From Membranipora membranacea (Eukaryota > Bryozoa > Gymnolaemata > Cheilostomatida > Membraniporidae), in contig OU612070.1 in NCBI GenBank assembly GCA_914767715.1, positions 19,334,025-19,398,024 on the forward strand: 64,000 bases of DNA, read 5' to 3'. Below are positions 25,958 through 40,800 of this stretch, in pieces (the first letter of the stretch is position 1; each line of letters begins with the position of its first letter). The position numbers and the translations under genes were made by a program. The notes under the pieces were generated by a model. The model worked only from the letters and a program-made list of their open reading frames with translations, was not told where the DNA came from and ran no database searches.

Positions 25958-26056
25958 CCATGGGCCCCCTGGGACATACATGCCTTTACTTTGCCAATGT
26001 CCAGTATCAACTGGACATTGGCAAAGTAAAGACATGTAAGTCCCAGGGGCCCATGG
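25958..26056. repeat. long perfect-stem hairpin
   Basis: About 46 bases starting CCATGGGCCCCCTGGGACAT return in reverse complement ending CCCAGGGGCCCATGG, with only a few mismatches and a loop of about four bases around ATCA. Possibly a very small MITE. Confidence 0.8.
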
Positions 26057-29000
26057 CCATAACATAGTCCAGCTAGACCCTTCTAGACCCTGAGTTTTTT
26101 GCACTTTGATATCGGTTATATCACTCAATAATGTCCTTGTGCGAGTAAACTTAGTTTTTTTGTCCATAGCTATGAAAATACTTTGATATGAACATTGTTG
26201 ATTTTTAGTTTTCCTAAACACTTTACTTTGAATAGAATGACAATTGTTATAAAACAGAGGTTACTTTACTACCCTTGAGTTAGGGAGTTTCATTGATCCT
26301 TGGGCCTATCTCCCTGCATGGGTATGAATTTAGGAGGTTAGGCATAGAGTAAGGATTATGACCCAGCCTGATAACCAACTTAACATGTTACCTATACCAG
26401 TATTTTATATCCTTTTTAAAAATGGTATTCTCTTCCACCAAAAGATGGTGGTATTTGGGAGGCTCCGTATGTATAATATGGAGTTTCTAAGCTTATTTAC
26501 ATCTGCAGGTCCTCAAGTTTCAAACCTGTGGTACTATCCTGTGATGAATAATGACCTGACAGTACATAGCATAGGAGCTTACATTATCTACACATACATT
26601 TATACATTTTCTATCCCTAGGTCTGTCAACAGCAGTGTAACAGGGCAAGTTGTTCGGGATTGAATACCTTTGATGATTGACAATAGGCTATACCAAAATA
26701 GGTGAGTTGCCAATTAAGCTAGCTTTGAACCCTATCCCTTGTCATTGCACGCTCAAAAGATTCCATTTTCAGGTCTATAAAAACCTTAAATTTTTTAATT
26801 TTAAATCTGAGAAAAGTTTATCCTTTCCCTCTGCAAATATTTTTGCAAGAATCCACAAAAAGACAACAAAGCAAATAATTACTTTGCGCCTCATTGTTTT
26901 TATCCAATTATGTGCTTGCCATTTTGTAAAAAAAAATTTGTAATGGCAAAAATAATTAAAAACCCACATTTTAGCACTCACAAAAGATGTCAACTAAATT
27001 TCTGCGATCAAACAGGAACAAAATGATGGGTTTTGCGCCTGCAATGAGGCAACATAGTTACTGGTTTTTTTGCCACCAACTATTTCACAAACGATACATT
27101 GAAAAGTGGATGTCTCTTGCTCCAACAATTCAGTTATGTGTAGACATTCAAATAGTCACATTGTGAAGACCAAATCTAACTTATATACCAGAGGTTTGTT
27201 ATTTTCAATTTTTAATTGTGATTCAACCTCTAATTTTTCTATGATACATTCTAAAAGTACTTAGGAATGCCTGTTTCGTAGCTAATTTTTTTACTACTAC
27301 ATATGAACTCATTATGGTAGAAATTGGAAAACCTTTTCAGAAATGTATTTTGAACATGCAAAGGTCAAGTTTGTAACAAGTGTAATTCGATTAGTGCTAC
27401 TCATGTTTTCTGAACCATAACAGCTTTCACTTCACAAAGGAAACTGAACTTAGGGATCAGGTATCTACTAAATTAAAAAGATTGCTGTTCAGTAATTTTG
27501 TTTAGATGTATCTAGTTCACACAAAAAAAGTTCTCCACATAACCATGTTGGTTAAAGGTGTAGCTAGACAGGCCCACAAACTCGCGTGGGAAGTACTTTA
27601 TAATTTACCTTTAGAGCGATCCCTGGGATGGAACACTATGTTGTTTGAACTACATAGTGAAAAGGTGCTGGTTTGAAACAATGAAACTTATTGTTTGCCT
27701 ACCACTACCTGCTTGCTTGCCTACTCAACCACATTTATTAACATGAACTCCCACCTCATTCAGTGAAAATTGGTGCTTGTTCATCCCAAAAGATGAAAGT
27801 GACGTCTCCCCAAATCACCTAAACTAAACTTAAGATATTATTTACTCCCCTAGGGTGCAAGAATTCTGATCTTTCATATCTGTATTTCTCTTTCTAAACT
27901 TATATGACCCCCAAATAACATAAGCCTGTCATGGAAAGCTTTGTTCCCAGGTGGGGTGATTGAGAAAATATTGCCTTTCATTTTATTTGATATGTTGAAG
28001 AAAGAGTATGTCCACTCGTGACTTGTGAAGTGTTTCATGTTCATGTTTACCCTAATAATGTGAGTGAGTAAAAGAAAAGGTAAACAGGAATAAGAAAGCC
28101 CTCAGGACACCCATCCTCTCTGATATGAACAGGTAAACATGTGTTGACTTTGTTTACTTTCCTATCTAAACTCACACTCAGTTCATTGAAAGTATTTTGG
28201 CTTCAAGTTGCTATAGAGTTATCTTTCTCACTTTCTCATTATGAATCAGAAGTTATCCCACTTTGCCCAGGTTATCAAATCCCATCCTTGTATTCGGCTA
28301 AACATAGTATGTTTAGCCAGTATACAAACAATACAAACTGACACTATACAAACAATTTTGTTCAGAAGCAGAATCTAGGATATCTTCATCTTCAATCTAA
28401 AATTGAATGTCTTCAAATATCAGAAATTTTACCAGCATACAAGCTCAGGTATTATTTCAAACTCCAAACTTTTACTAGCTCAGGAGTTCTAGCTGGTGTG
28501 TGGACCGCTTTAGAGGGACTGCACACGTGCGATTATTTACAGCTTCGCGAGGGAAAACTGTTTGTTAGTGTTTAGTGTTGATATTCTATAACGCTTAGAA
28601 ATCATTGTTTTCAAACAATTTTAAAAAGCGTTTCATAAATGAACTTTATTATTCTTACTATTGTATTCAAATTAGAATTAGATTTTTTAAAAGCATTCTC
28701 AAATGCAAATTGGAATTTAGAAATGTCTTGAATAGGCAGTGCAGTGACAGTATTATTACAGTGAGTGCAGTGAGAGGCATTATTAGTATAGGCAGTGCTG
28801 TATTATTTACATAGCTTATCACAACTAGAATCTAATACCTGATCATTCATTAATAATATGGCATAAATTATTGTAAGGCAACATTTAGCATTGTTTATTT
28901 ATATTATTCATCTCTGCCAATGAGCAAAATCAGAGTTTTTAGCTTACATTCTAAAATCCCCTGAGTAGCCTGAGTTGAACCCAAAAATCTGAGTAACTCG

Positions 29001-29670
29001 GACTAAACCTGAGTGGTTGAGAGCCTTGTCGAAAACAATGGGGAGTAAACTGTTCTCATGCTGGAGCCATACTAATAGATGGTAAATACGTTAATATTTG
29101 AGTGTTGGCTATGTGTTGTCAGTCCAGAAAAGTTATTTCTGCAACCGCCAATGGCAAGAAAATAGAGTATAAAAGCAGAAGCATCTACAACCAATTATAT
29201 CTGTTGCTGGGAAATGGGGATATCTGGCTCCCTCTGGCATACCTATCAAAGACAGGTGATGTCAGAGGATATTGCCTAACAATAAAGCTGCCCATTGGCA
29301 ACTTCTACAGAAGGTTGCTGGCTAAACCTTGCCGGCTGGGTATGGTTAGTTTGGTATCCAGATAAATCACAGTATGAATGGTATTTACTATGGTATCTAC
29401 TGTCCTGAGGATATTGTTCACTGTGTTGATGACTGTGGCAACATACAGAGAGCAAGGAGTAACAGCGGCCTTAGCTCATGATAGAATCCAAAATTATATT
29501 GTGCTAGCCTAAATTATTAGCCATCGTTTTGTAAGCCTGATGCCAGCAATCACTTCTAGTATGCCTTCCTGTCAATATGAGTGCACTACATAGTAAACCA
29601 TTTGATTGTAGGACTAAACAGAGAGACATTGCACAGCATGAACAAACACAATTATGAGATTATGTTAATA

Positions 29671-30178
29671 GACAGTTTTCTGAGCTCTTATTTATGCCTC
29701 AATTTGGAGTTGTCCGCTCTCCAGTTTTGTACTTTTAACCCACGCCGCATAGGAAAAACCTGCTGAAAGAGGGTTATCTTGAAAACCGCTCATGTTAGAA
29801 TAAAAATGATTTTTTATTCAGAGTCTGCACGATTGAAAACACTGTGACCCAGGGTTTCCAAATCATTGGAGGCTTGAATGTTGATAAATCTTAATTTTAG
29901 TGATGAAACTCTTGAAATATTCTGCCAAATTGTCCGCAAAACAGGCAGAAAATGCTATAATTGACTATTCAAATACTAAAATTATTTCCCAAACTATGTC
30001 CATATAAGTTTTCAATGTTGCAGATTCTGAATCAAAAATAATTTTTATCCTATTATAAGCGGTATTCAGGATAACCCTCTTTTCAGCACGTTTTTCCTAT
30101 GCGGCGTGGGTTAAAAGTACCAAACTGGAGAAAGGACAACTCCAAATTGAGGCCTAAATAAGAGCTCAGAAAACTGTC
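29671..30178. mobile_element. palindromic ~508-bp MITE, copy B
   Basis: Same ends as the copies at 9271 and 39817 (GACAGTTTTCTGAGCTC ... GAGCTCAGAAAACTGTC), TA on both sides, 508 bases. The unique centre is in the opposite orientation to copies A and C. It lies in intergenic DNA. Confidence 0.88.
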
Positions 30179-31657
30179 TATTTAATCTTGTCACCAAACA
30201 ATAGCTCAAGCGCCTGTGTTTAAAAACAATTTCAATTAGCAACAAAATTACAAATTATATTATGAAAGGCAACACATGATAACAGTCTCTGAGAAGAATG
30301 CTGTGTGTACAGCCTCTGCTTACAATTGAAATTGCTAGCATAATGAATTATGCTGTTTTAAACATCACCCAGCTCCTATCTCAATTTTAACTTACGAGTC
30401 CCTATGCTCAGTACCGAGATCTGTACATATTTTGGTAACCTTCCCTTTATCATAATAGGTAGATTGCAATTCAGTATTCATAGAACAGTTTCTTGCAAAA
30501 ATCTGTAATCACAGAGAAACCCATGGCTGCCTATTGACAAGCCTCAGGGCTAACCAGAACCATGACCTCCAACACATGTGCGCTGAGCGACTGACACTCC
30601 TAACGTATGCCAACAACTCTTGAATGTATCTCATTCTTATTAGCACAATTTCTGCATTAAATAATCGAAGCAAATAAAATATAATCCATTTTAGCCACAA
30701 TTTCAAAATTACAAGGAAGATCTTTCTGAACCCACAGAGTCAGTATATTGTAGAGGCATGTGTCATATGAGATTATAATAATAATAATAACCATTCACGT
30801 CATGGTTGCACTAGCTTGCCATGCACTTCTAGCAGCCTGGCTCAGGAAGCTCTACTGGTCGTGGAGCAAGTCTAAATAGTATAAAACTCAAGCACTTTCA
30901 CAACAATCAGATGTTTGACAAAGGTGCAAAAAAACTTATACATACATGCAAATTTCAACTAAACTACACAAGAATAAAAAATCCAGTCCCAAGATCTGCA
31001 CATATTTGAATCAGCACCATCGATAATTTATTTCATGATCAGAATATTTTGTAAAATGTAGTATTAACAATTTATAATCTTTGGTATTTACAGTATTAGG
31101 CCACCTGTAGCGATTATAATTGTACTTGTTGCATTTGGGACATAGGATTATATTGTGCCTCATACATTGATTGAATTGAAGGCTTGCCATGGAAGGGGCT
31201 TTGTTTGCACACAAAGAGAGTATATCAAAGGCTAAGGTATCTGGTGTGTTGCGCAATCGTAAGCATACACCAGGCATACTTTAAAAAAATATATATACAT
31301 GTTATATTTTGCTTGCATGCAACTCACAATGATGCAAAAATCGACACATCTGGACAGCCCTATTCTAAATTACTAGAAAAAATTTGGAAGAAATCGGACT
31401 ATTGGAAACAGGTTTGCAATACATTACTTTGTTAGTAAAGGCCTTTTTTTGTAGATTTCTTTGGGAAATTGTATTTTTGTAAATATTATTGTGGCTCATT
31501 GGGTTTATATTTGTATAATACATAATTATATGTGGGTTTGATTCAAAAATGATAAATATACTTCCTTAGAGTGAAGTTCAAAGTTTGGTCAGGAGGAGAT
31601 AATCACTAAATTCAGCCAATACTTTTAATGAGCTGAGCATGCATTATTGCTTACTAC

Positions 31658-33491
31658 CATAGAGTTATTATATACTCTAGAGTGGACAATGCAGTGCTCA
31701 AAACGTCCTACTTAATTATTGCGAAATTCATGGCGACGCAATCTGGTTGTGCATGGCTAGTGCCTGTATCATAAAAGTTATCATTGAGAATATAGGAATT
31801 GAGCATGAAAATTTATGTTTTAGAGCGCTAATAGCCATTTTTTTGGAAAATTTTTCATGTCACACCATGTTGAACACTTGTAGGTACTTTCACTTGTAGC
31901 CATTGGAAAATTTTTCTATGTTTTCCCATGAAAATAAGCCAAAACCCCAACCGCAAACACATCATTGTGATGAAAATAAATTACTGATCTAGCTTGTTTT
32001 TTTTCCACGTTTCTCTCAACCATAAGTTGGATTCTGTCTCTTTTACTCATATGTTATCCATCAAATGAGTTAATGTTATTTGTTCAGTATAAGGTGTACA
32101 CATAGCTTGTGGAAAAGCTGACTGGAGGTTAAAAGTCGGCCGCTAAGTTCCGCCATTTGCAAAAGCAATTTACATACGGTTCTGACTAAGATTCGGCGTT
32201 TAGATTTGGCTATGTCATTTAAAGCTCTAAATTTCCTCCCCGGTGGTATCCTCTAGTTTTTGAATTCGTATAACCAATCAACCATACACAGCAGGTTTTG
32301 AAAGCATATAAATGAAGGTATTTTGTAACAAACTTTTTTGATTAGTCGCTGAGTATCAAGTAAATCTTTGAATGGAAAACTCACACACATACCTATCCAG
32401 ACTGACTCCAGATTTTTCAGAACAAACACTCGCTAATGTGAAATTTTAAGTGGACGGATATTTCTGATTTCTCACCATACTTGAAATAAGGGACCATTTA
32501 CTTCAGAGCGGGTCGTTGTGGATGTTTGATACAATTTTCTGGTATGATTATTATGACTATGGTTGTTGGTTTGTGTTTGTAAATTAGTTGAGATGGCAAC
32601 TTCAGCATCATACATAATATTTTGTATATACTCCAGTAAAGGCGCTGGCAGTTGACGTATACATGTGTATTTGTTTGCATAGTTTTGAGGGAGGGGGATT
32701 AGTGTAGTAGTGTTCAATCCTTTGAAATGACCAGGCATTTCATACAGCTGTGATTCTCTGTCAGAAATGGATTGATGCTATAAAAATATAAGAGAGGCAA
32801 CTAGAAAGTGATCTTATGAGCAATGAGGACTGACAGTAACACCAGTATCTGAATTTAGCACCAATCTTAATTGATCTTCTTTGACATAAGAAACAAAAAA
32901 GCTTATAATAATACCCTCAATAAAGTAATGTTATCTGGAGAGCAAATCTGAATCTTGACATTATGTACGCTGTGACTGAACATGAGGCAAGCTGCAAACT
33001 CTTACGCCTCCGATCACTTGTTCACAGGCTACTCGTACTTCATTTAATAAAAAATAAAAAAAACCCACTGAATGTGTCACATATGAGTAAGAGAGACAGG
33101 ACACAGCTTATATAGCTGGCAAGTGGCAGTAGAAAAAACAAGCTAGCCCGGTAATTTATTTTCATCACAATGATGTGTTTGCGGTTGGGGCTTTGGCTTA
33201 TTTTCATGGGAAAACATAGAACATTTTTCCAATGGCTGCAAGTGAAAATACCTACAAGTGTTCCGCATGGTGTGCCATGAAAAATTTTCCGAAAAAATGC
33301 CTTTAAGTGCTCTAAAACTTAAATTTTCATACCCAATTCCTACATTCTCAATGATAAATTATATGATACAGGCACTGGCCATGCACAACCAGATTGCATC
33401 GCCGTCATGGATTTCGCAATAATTTAGTAGGACAAAAACTGATGCTATTTTTGTACACATTGTCCACTCTAGAGTATATAATAACTCTATG
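31658..33491. mobile_element. 1.83-kb foldback transposon with 8-bp target duplication
   Basis: The left end CATAGAGTTATTATATACTC matches the right end in reverse complement (GAGTATATAATAACTCTATG). The arms pair for about 350-400 bases (to about 32060 and from about 33075). CTTACTAC lies directly outside both ends (31650-31657 and 33492-33499). An 8-base duplication fits hAT-type or related transposases. The central ~1 kb has no recognisable transposase, so the element is non-autonomous. Confidence 0.85.
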
Positions 33492-34850
33492 CTTACTACT
33501 GACAATAGAGAACATGATAGTACTATTGGAGAGGACAAAAAGATTTTCTGTTTATCTATTTGTTCCCCAGTAGTCAATTTTGCTACAATAGTGCCTCTGG
33601 CTACTCATACCAAAGATTATAAATTATAAATTGCTCATTCCCAAGAAATCGATACACTAAGTTTGAAAAACCAAGGAGTTACAGTACAGGGGAACTTTGC
33701 TGTTGGTCCTTGGTAAAACCTACCATCCAGGTACTCGCAAGTACACATCTTTTAAGGCGACTGAAGGAAAGCAAAGCTTGTCGAGATATGCGATAGAATC
33801 TGATTTTTGGCTGTCTGACAGGGGCTGGGATACTCATAATTGTAATCTACTGGTCATGTAGTCAAGGTGGCTTAGTCCGATAGTTTGGGGCTCAAGATTG
33901 GAAGATATCACAGCTACAAGATGAAATTTTAGGATGGTAGCTCCAGGATGTATTTTTCATAGATTGTTGAAAGTTATGAAAGTGACCTACATCAGCTGAA
34001 ACTTGGATCAGTTTATGGATCACAAATGTACATATCCAATGTATTTGCAGTTACCAGTCACAGGGATTGGAGCTTTAGCACTGGCATAGTTCCCTAATTA
34101 CTTGTCCAGAGGCAAAGGTCATGAGGAGCTTGACATACTGGCTTCGTTGGCCCCTGGAAATTGCTGAGCTTGGTGGTGGTGCATGCTGTCTTTTACACAA
34201 AGTTGGTTTATTACATTCTGTGTTAGAAGTGAGCGGGAACAGTCTTTTTTGACCAGTTATCAATCAACAATCATACTTTTACAGTTCTATATTTTTGCAA
34301 AAATTTCATGCTCAACATGCATAGATTTGCATAATTTGATAAAGATATTGCAAAAACTTCCTTGTGACTGAATGTTGGTAGAGTAGAGTATCCCCAAATA
34401 AAGAAGACAATTTAGACTAGTCACTACATGTATATACATTTAGGGAGACCTCTTCAGTGCTCAGTCTCTGCCTGTGTTGCTGGTAGTGTCATTTCATCAT
34501 CAACCACTGACCTACCCACAGTGGGCCACAGTTAATGTTGTTGTTAGGCTTTGGTTTATAACGCAATTACTCTACCAGCATCCCAAGCAGAATTTTAATG
34601 CCATTAACATATATATGCTTTATTTATATGTTTATAGTTAGCACTTCCTATATCAACACTTGATTAACTGTATCTCTTTTTGATTGACACATTATTGGAC
34701 TACACTTACAGCACCAACAAGTACCACTATAATTGGCAAATATTGAATACTTTCTCATCAGGGAAGCGTGTAGAAGTATACTTGGATAGTTTTATAACAG
34801 AAAGTTTTTATCTTTTCATTCAGTTGCCGGACTCATCAAAGCTCTCCAGT

Positions 34851-37800
34851 ATGGTTGGCAAAAGTCGGGTAAATAGAAGGCAATTTTTGTGTCTACTACT
34901 TCTAGCTGGACTTTCAATGCTAGTACTTTACAGCACAACAACTGGTATGTTTTCTATACTCACCATTTCTTTTCAATTTAAATAATATTGGCCTGTTTCA
35001 GGTTATGATTTGCCCATCGTATGTTGATATGGTGTATGTGTGTGTTCTACACTGAGGTGTTCAGCTTTTTATATCTCAAGTTGTCTTTTACTATAGCCGG
35101 AAGATACAGTAAGTACAAGTACAGGTACATAGCAAATCCTAAGCCTGCTCATAGCTTACTCATACCAGAGTTAGGGCAAATCCCCATCAAATCTGTACTT
35201 TTGATGCATGTAGTGATTTGTTGAACAAAGGGATTATATTTGAATTAATCGTCCTGGATAACAGATTTGCTTTGCCTCCTCATTCACTTGTGAATCTGCA
35301 AATCTCTTAGACTGTTATTCATTGTTGTTGAACAAATTTACCTCCATCACTCAACTCAAATCCTTGCTCAGTTGGTTTTACAATAGTGGTTCCCGAGCTG
35401 TTCACTCAGTATGAGTACAGTTCCTCTTACTCCTTGGTCCCATCAAGATATGAGCGTTTTAGGAAGGAGACCTCTAGCAGGTTTGACTTGCACTGCAATA
35501 AGCAATCAGACGCGATTTTGGCAGTTTTTAATAGATACCCCTCAGTTTAGATTCTAAACCTTCTCCAAAATCACAAGTAAGGTATGATTTGCAGGAAAAT
35601 GAGCAAATATTTGGGATATGATATCTCCTCTCCAGACTTGAGTGGAATCCACTATCAACTCGGGCAATTTCAGTGATTCTAATGAAATTCTGGCTCATCG
35701 GGAATAACTCAGTTGGTAGAATCAAACTCTGGACTGCAAGGTCAACGGTTTGATCCTCAGTGAAGCCCATCGGTGCAATCTCCTGATTTGTCTGACGTGA
35801 CCTACCCTACCACTTTCCAGTTGTGATTTGCCCATTGTATGTAGCCAAAGAATTAGTGTTTGTGTTTCTTCACTGCGCCTTTCATACTTTTTATCTCATC
35901 TCCAGTTGTTTTCACTGCAACCGGAAGGCGGCACAGTCAAGTAGCAAAAAATACAGGTAGATGCCAACCCCACAACCTGCTCTTAGCTTGACTATTAGCA
36001 TTTGCTCACTACTGACAATTAAATAGATAAATAGGTCTACTTATGAGTTGATGAAGGGTCCATGGAACGTTAGGAATGATTTATCGCTTTGATTTGTTAC
36101 ACATTAATTCATCTACAGATTCACAGATTTATTTATAATCCACTGTTGAAATACCCTGAGGTATTAAATAAAACAGTTGGTGAGCTCCAGTAAAAATAAA
36201 ATTGGATATCATAAAAATTTTGTAGCACCATCAAGGAAAAATAGATTTTCTGCGTTTTGCAGTATTCGCCTTGACCAAAAAATGTCCTTCGGCCGACTTG
36301 AATGTCTATACTGTGACGACTGCCTCTCAGGGACTAACATGTGGAGCCTATGCCTGCAGTTGCTGGCTATCTTGATAAAATGATTCTGATAAAGTGATTC
36401 ACTAAAAAGTCTTAACTCAGGAATGGCTAGTGCTGATAGTCTCTAAGAATAATCATCTCTGTGGGGTAAAATAACTCTAGTGCACAATTTCTGAAATCGT
36501 TCCAAAGATTTCAGCATTCAATGCAATATTGGTGTATCCTGTTGGTAGTTCCTTGTTCATCAGTCAATCACTGTCCAATGGCGGGTGTTTGGCGGGTGTT
36601 TGTGTGTGCTTGGGGGGGGGGGGCAATGGCAGGTGCTTTAATCAATGAGCTTTCAAGTTGGATTATAATTTTGGCAAATTGTCATCAGAAATCACCATTG
36701 GCCTCGTTTATATATAGGCTACAGGTTATTCAACTTCTAAATACCATCATCTACCCTCATGCATCATCACCATCATACATAACATCATGTTGCAGTAGAA
36801 ATCAGTATTTTATAAAACACTGTAGGCCTAGTTATGCCAGAAGTAATAAGATGGAGGCAGTGCAATTATATTATGAATATTGATATAGATATTTACTACA
36901 GATTCCAAACAGTGGCATATCAATGTCGAAAATTGGCAATCCTAATTTTTTATAGGTACATAATATCAAGAATAATCAGTACATCAATCAGTATCGATTT
37001 TGAGGCCTGGTAATGAATATTAACAATTTTGCATGGCTAGATTTACCAACTGCGGCACTGGAATAAAGGAGCTGCTCTTTTAAACAACTCGACTATGTAG
37101 TCATCACGTAGTGATCACTTGGTTACCACATGGTGATCACATGCTGTGGCGACCCTTTGTCAAGGCATAGGTCTGACACCGTCTACAGCTGGACTTGACC
37201 AGTTGTGCTTGTGCCTTATACCTAATACGGCATTATACTAAATACACTGGGAGTGTCATCTCGAAAACACCTTTTAGCCATGGTCGCAGCTTTTAGCCAT
37301 GGTCGCAGTTTATTTGCAAATGATTGAACATTGGTACTTCACATCTTCATCAATTACTTAATTAGACTACTGGTAGAGTCAACAAACTGCACCTCAAGAT
37401 CAAAATTTATTCGGATTTTTCTCAACCATATTCAGGGTATGTCAATGATTCCATTTACCTCACAAGATTTTGTTGTTTATATGGAGTTTGGTGGCTGGAC
37501 GATGGAAAAAACCTGAGAACAAATTCAACTGGCTGGCGGGGGGGGGGGTGTCTTTGGTTGTGCGATGGAAAGCGGGTACGGTGGATAGCGGGTACGGTGG
37601 TCATGTTGCGTCTGGGCTTTTCATGATGTTTGTGTGGTATTTTTGTTGGAGAGTTGGCCGCCACTCTAGTCACAGACTATCTGGCTGACCCATGCTTTTA
37701 TTTACTTTCTTTGAAAATTTATTACTCTTAATATACAATGTTTCTTTATAGCAAAAAAACAAATAAAAACAAAAAAACTAGTTACAATATTGATTGAAAT

Positions 37801-40800
37801 ACAAATTAACTTCACTTGTCATAGTGAAGTGTGCGTTTGTAGTATAACTCTAGATCAAGTTTGATCCATTTGCCTGCATTCAGAGTTGCTCCCCCTGCAG
37901 CATGACCAGTGGAGGGTCCAACTCCGAATGCAGGCAGGTGGATCAAGCATGTATAATAGAATTACAATGACCACTCAAAACTTCTGTTGTTTCAGGATCA
38001 TCCCTTGGGCCATCTAGTCAATACAAAGATATATGCTATGTAACAGTACCTAGTGAGGAAGGATGTCGGGAGTTATGCCATCTTGATTTGATGTGCTTTC
38101 ACTCTTTCTACTATCCATCATTGAAATCAAGCAACTGCTTCACCGAGCTGTTCTTTAATTCATCAGAGTCTGGCTGTAGACCATATAACAGGACTGATAT
38201 GATCTATCAGTCTAAAGGTTAGTTTTAGATGGATGAGCCATAGATCTACATCAGAGTGGGAAATTTCTTACATTAAAAATAATTCTTTCCAGTGGAGCTA
38301 TGAATTTTTTCATAGTTAAAATATTGCAAAACTACTGCTGGACTAGCTGCCAGACTACTACATTGCTTTGGTCTTTGGGTGGTCTTTAAGACTAGGGCCA
38401 TATGAATGTTAATATATTGAGTGCCTAGGCCATGGCATAGAGTTATCATATACATGTATAAAATAACTTTATGGCCTAGGCCCTAGGCAACATCCATTTT
38501 GGCTATTTAGATTTCACATGTTCACTGAGATAAGCATGTTGTAACTGGGTTGCAAGATACAACACAATCTACTAAAACCAGAACAACACTCTGCAGGTAT
38601 AAGATGCAGGCGCCATCATTGAGGCATGAAGCCTCAAACCGTTAAACCTTGCGATTTTAACCAACATTTTAACCAACTTAACCAGTTAAGGTTTCGTGCC
38701 TCAACGATGGTGCCCATATTTTAAAGGCATAGAGTTATTTTATACATGTGTACATACATATGATAACTCTATGGCCTAGGCCCTCAATATATTAACATTC
38801 ATATTGCCCTAGTCTTAAAGTCTACCCAAAGCAATTATTATTGATGTTAGAAATTGTCCCCCTATGATGTATGTAGGCTACTGTACAACAAGCCAAATAG
38901 CGTAGCAGCTTTTACCTCTACCCATTAGTTTGACCCAGAGGTGCTATGGAGTTTCTCACAGTGAGTCTGACTATTTATTGCCTTTATCTTTGGGTACTCT
39001 GTAGTAAATTCATATGCATATTAAAAGTAAAAGTAAATAGTAGTATATAATGCTAATGGTGTAACACTAATCTTTCTGTTTATCCTGATTGCAGATTCAA
39101 ATACGGTGAAATCTTTCCAGGAGAAGCACACCATTGACACCCCCGTATGCCATAAACCAAATTACCATCCCTTCGACCGATCATTAACTCATACCGTCAC
39201 CAGAGAGAACATCAACAAAGACTTCACGTGTTCTCTACGAGGCATGGCTCATCGCTTCCAGATCACTGATGATGACCAAATCAAACTTGTCGACTCAACG
39301 TCTTCAGGTTTCTGTAGAATTATTTTACCATCCTGTTCCTGGGTGGTCTTTCAGTTATAATGAGTGATGCTATTGAAGAAAATAATCCCTAACACATAGC
39401 TCAAAATTATCGCTCACTTGGTCTTTCAATTGGACAAATTCGTGCCCAAATCACTTAATCGGAATGTATATAGTTCCGTCATTTGGAAACGAGACTCTGG
39501 CATGCGTCGCTTGCTCACCGAGTGAACGAACTGATAGTAATGTTGGCTGTTTTCAAATGAAAGACACTCTTGACAGTTGAATTGGGTGTACTTTAATTAT
39601 CTTGGTTTACAGAAGAGCTAATAAAAAATTACAAATTGGGGAATTTTAAAGATTGTTTTTTTCTTGTGGCAAAAGCTGAAAATCTGGTAGGGTTATATTT
39701 GGTTTTTTAGCTTGGAGAAGTAGATGTGTAGAAATGTTGATAGTGATTTTTCTGTGTTCTTTATTTGTCGTAAATACATAAACATAATAATGTATAAACA
39801 TATGAATGAAAGTATAGACAGTTTTCTGAGCTCTGATTTAGGCCTCAATTCGGAGTTGTCCTCTCCCCAATTTGGTACTTTTAACCCACGCCGCATAGGA
39901 AAAACGTGGTGAAAAGAGGGTTATCTTGAAAACCGCTTATCATGGAATAAAAATTATTTTTGATTCAGAATCTGCAACATTGAAAACTCATAAGGACATA
40001 GTTTTGGAAATAATTTTAGTATTTGGATAGTCAATTATAGTATTTTCTGCCTGTTTTGTGGACAATTTGGCAGTTTTTTTCATGATTTTTGTCACTAAAA
40101 TAAAGATTTATCAACATTCAAGCCTCCAATGATTTGGAAACCCTGCCTCTCAGGGTTTTCAATGGTGCAGACTCTGAATCAAAAATCATTTCGATCCTAA
40201 CATAAGCGGTTTTCAAGGTAACCCTCTTTCAGCAGGTTTTTCCTATGCGGCGTGGGTTAAAAGTACCAAACTGGAGAGAGGACAAATCCGAATTGAAGCA
40301 TGAATAAGAGCTCAGAAAACTGTCTATTAATATGATTATTGTATTTGTAGGTGAGAAATGTCAGTTTAGATACGTGCTACGTACAGATAATTATACAGAA
40401 AGCGATGAAGATTTAGAGTATTCTGATTGGCTGGACTTGGAAGCCACGCCAACTCCTCTGACAGACGAGTTTGTAACAGTTATATGTACGAAAAATGGGC
40501 ATGAAGTGAGTGAACATTCTTTTTTCATATATTTTTTAACGAGTCCAGTTCTTTTGCGCATTGTGCGCTGTTTTGTATACCCGACCCCAGCCTGTCTTGA
40601 CAAGCTTTGTTTGATGGGGGGGGGGGCTACCCCGACCCCAGCTGACTAGGCTTTATTGCCGCTTAATAGAAATGAGCATAGTCCTAGTCCTATAAGTTTG
40701 TTCTGCTCAATGTATTGAATATCATTTGTATGTTTTCAGGTTTATGCAGCATGAGTATGAAATTACTCGCTGAAAATTTATCTCATAGTCTCTTGCCAAA

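Larger units (their letters stand above)
23182..34850. other. gene-poor interval between DRC7 and the DUF229 gene
   Basis: After the presumed DRC7 3' UTR I find no exon I can support on either strand. The interval holds the foldback element at 24066-24790, a hairpin at 25958-26056, copy B of the palindromic MITE at 29671-30178, the 1.83-kb foldback element at 31658-33491, and otherwise AT-rich sequence with scattered short open frames. Non-coding 5' exons of the DUF229 gene could lie near its right end. Confidence 0.55.

Noticed and set aside
25847-26221. 124-codon open frame on the minus strand
   Set aside because: It runs through the perfect hairpin at 25958-26056, which accounts for the repeated peptide segments; no domain.
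29102-29365. 87-codon open frame on the plus strand
   Set aside because: Moderately protein-like composition but no ATG start, no recognised family and no linked exons.
36521-36883. 120-codon open frame in DUF229 intron 1
   Set aside because: Contains a long poly-G run and low-complexity sequence; no domain.
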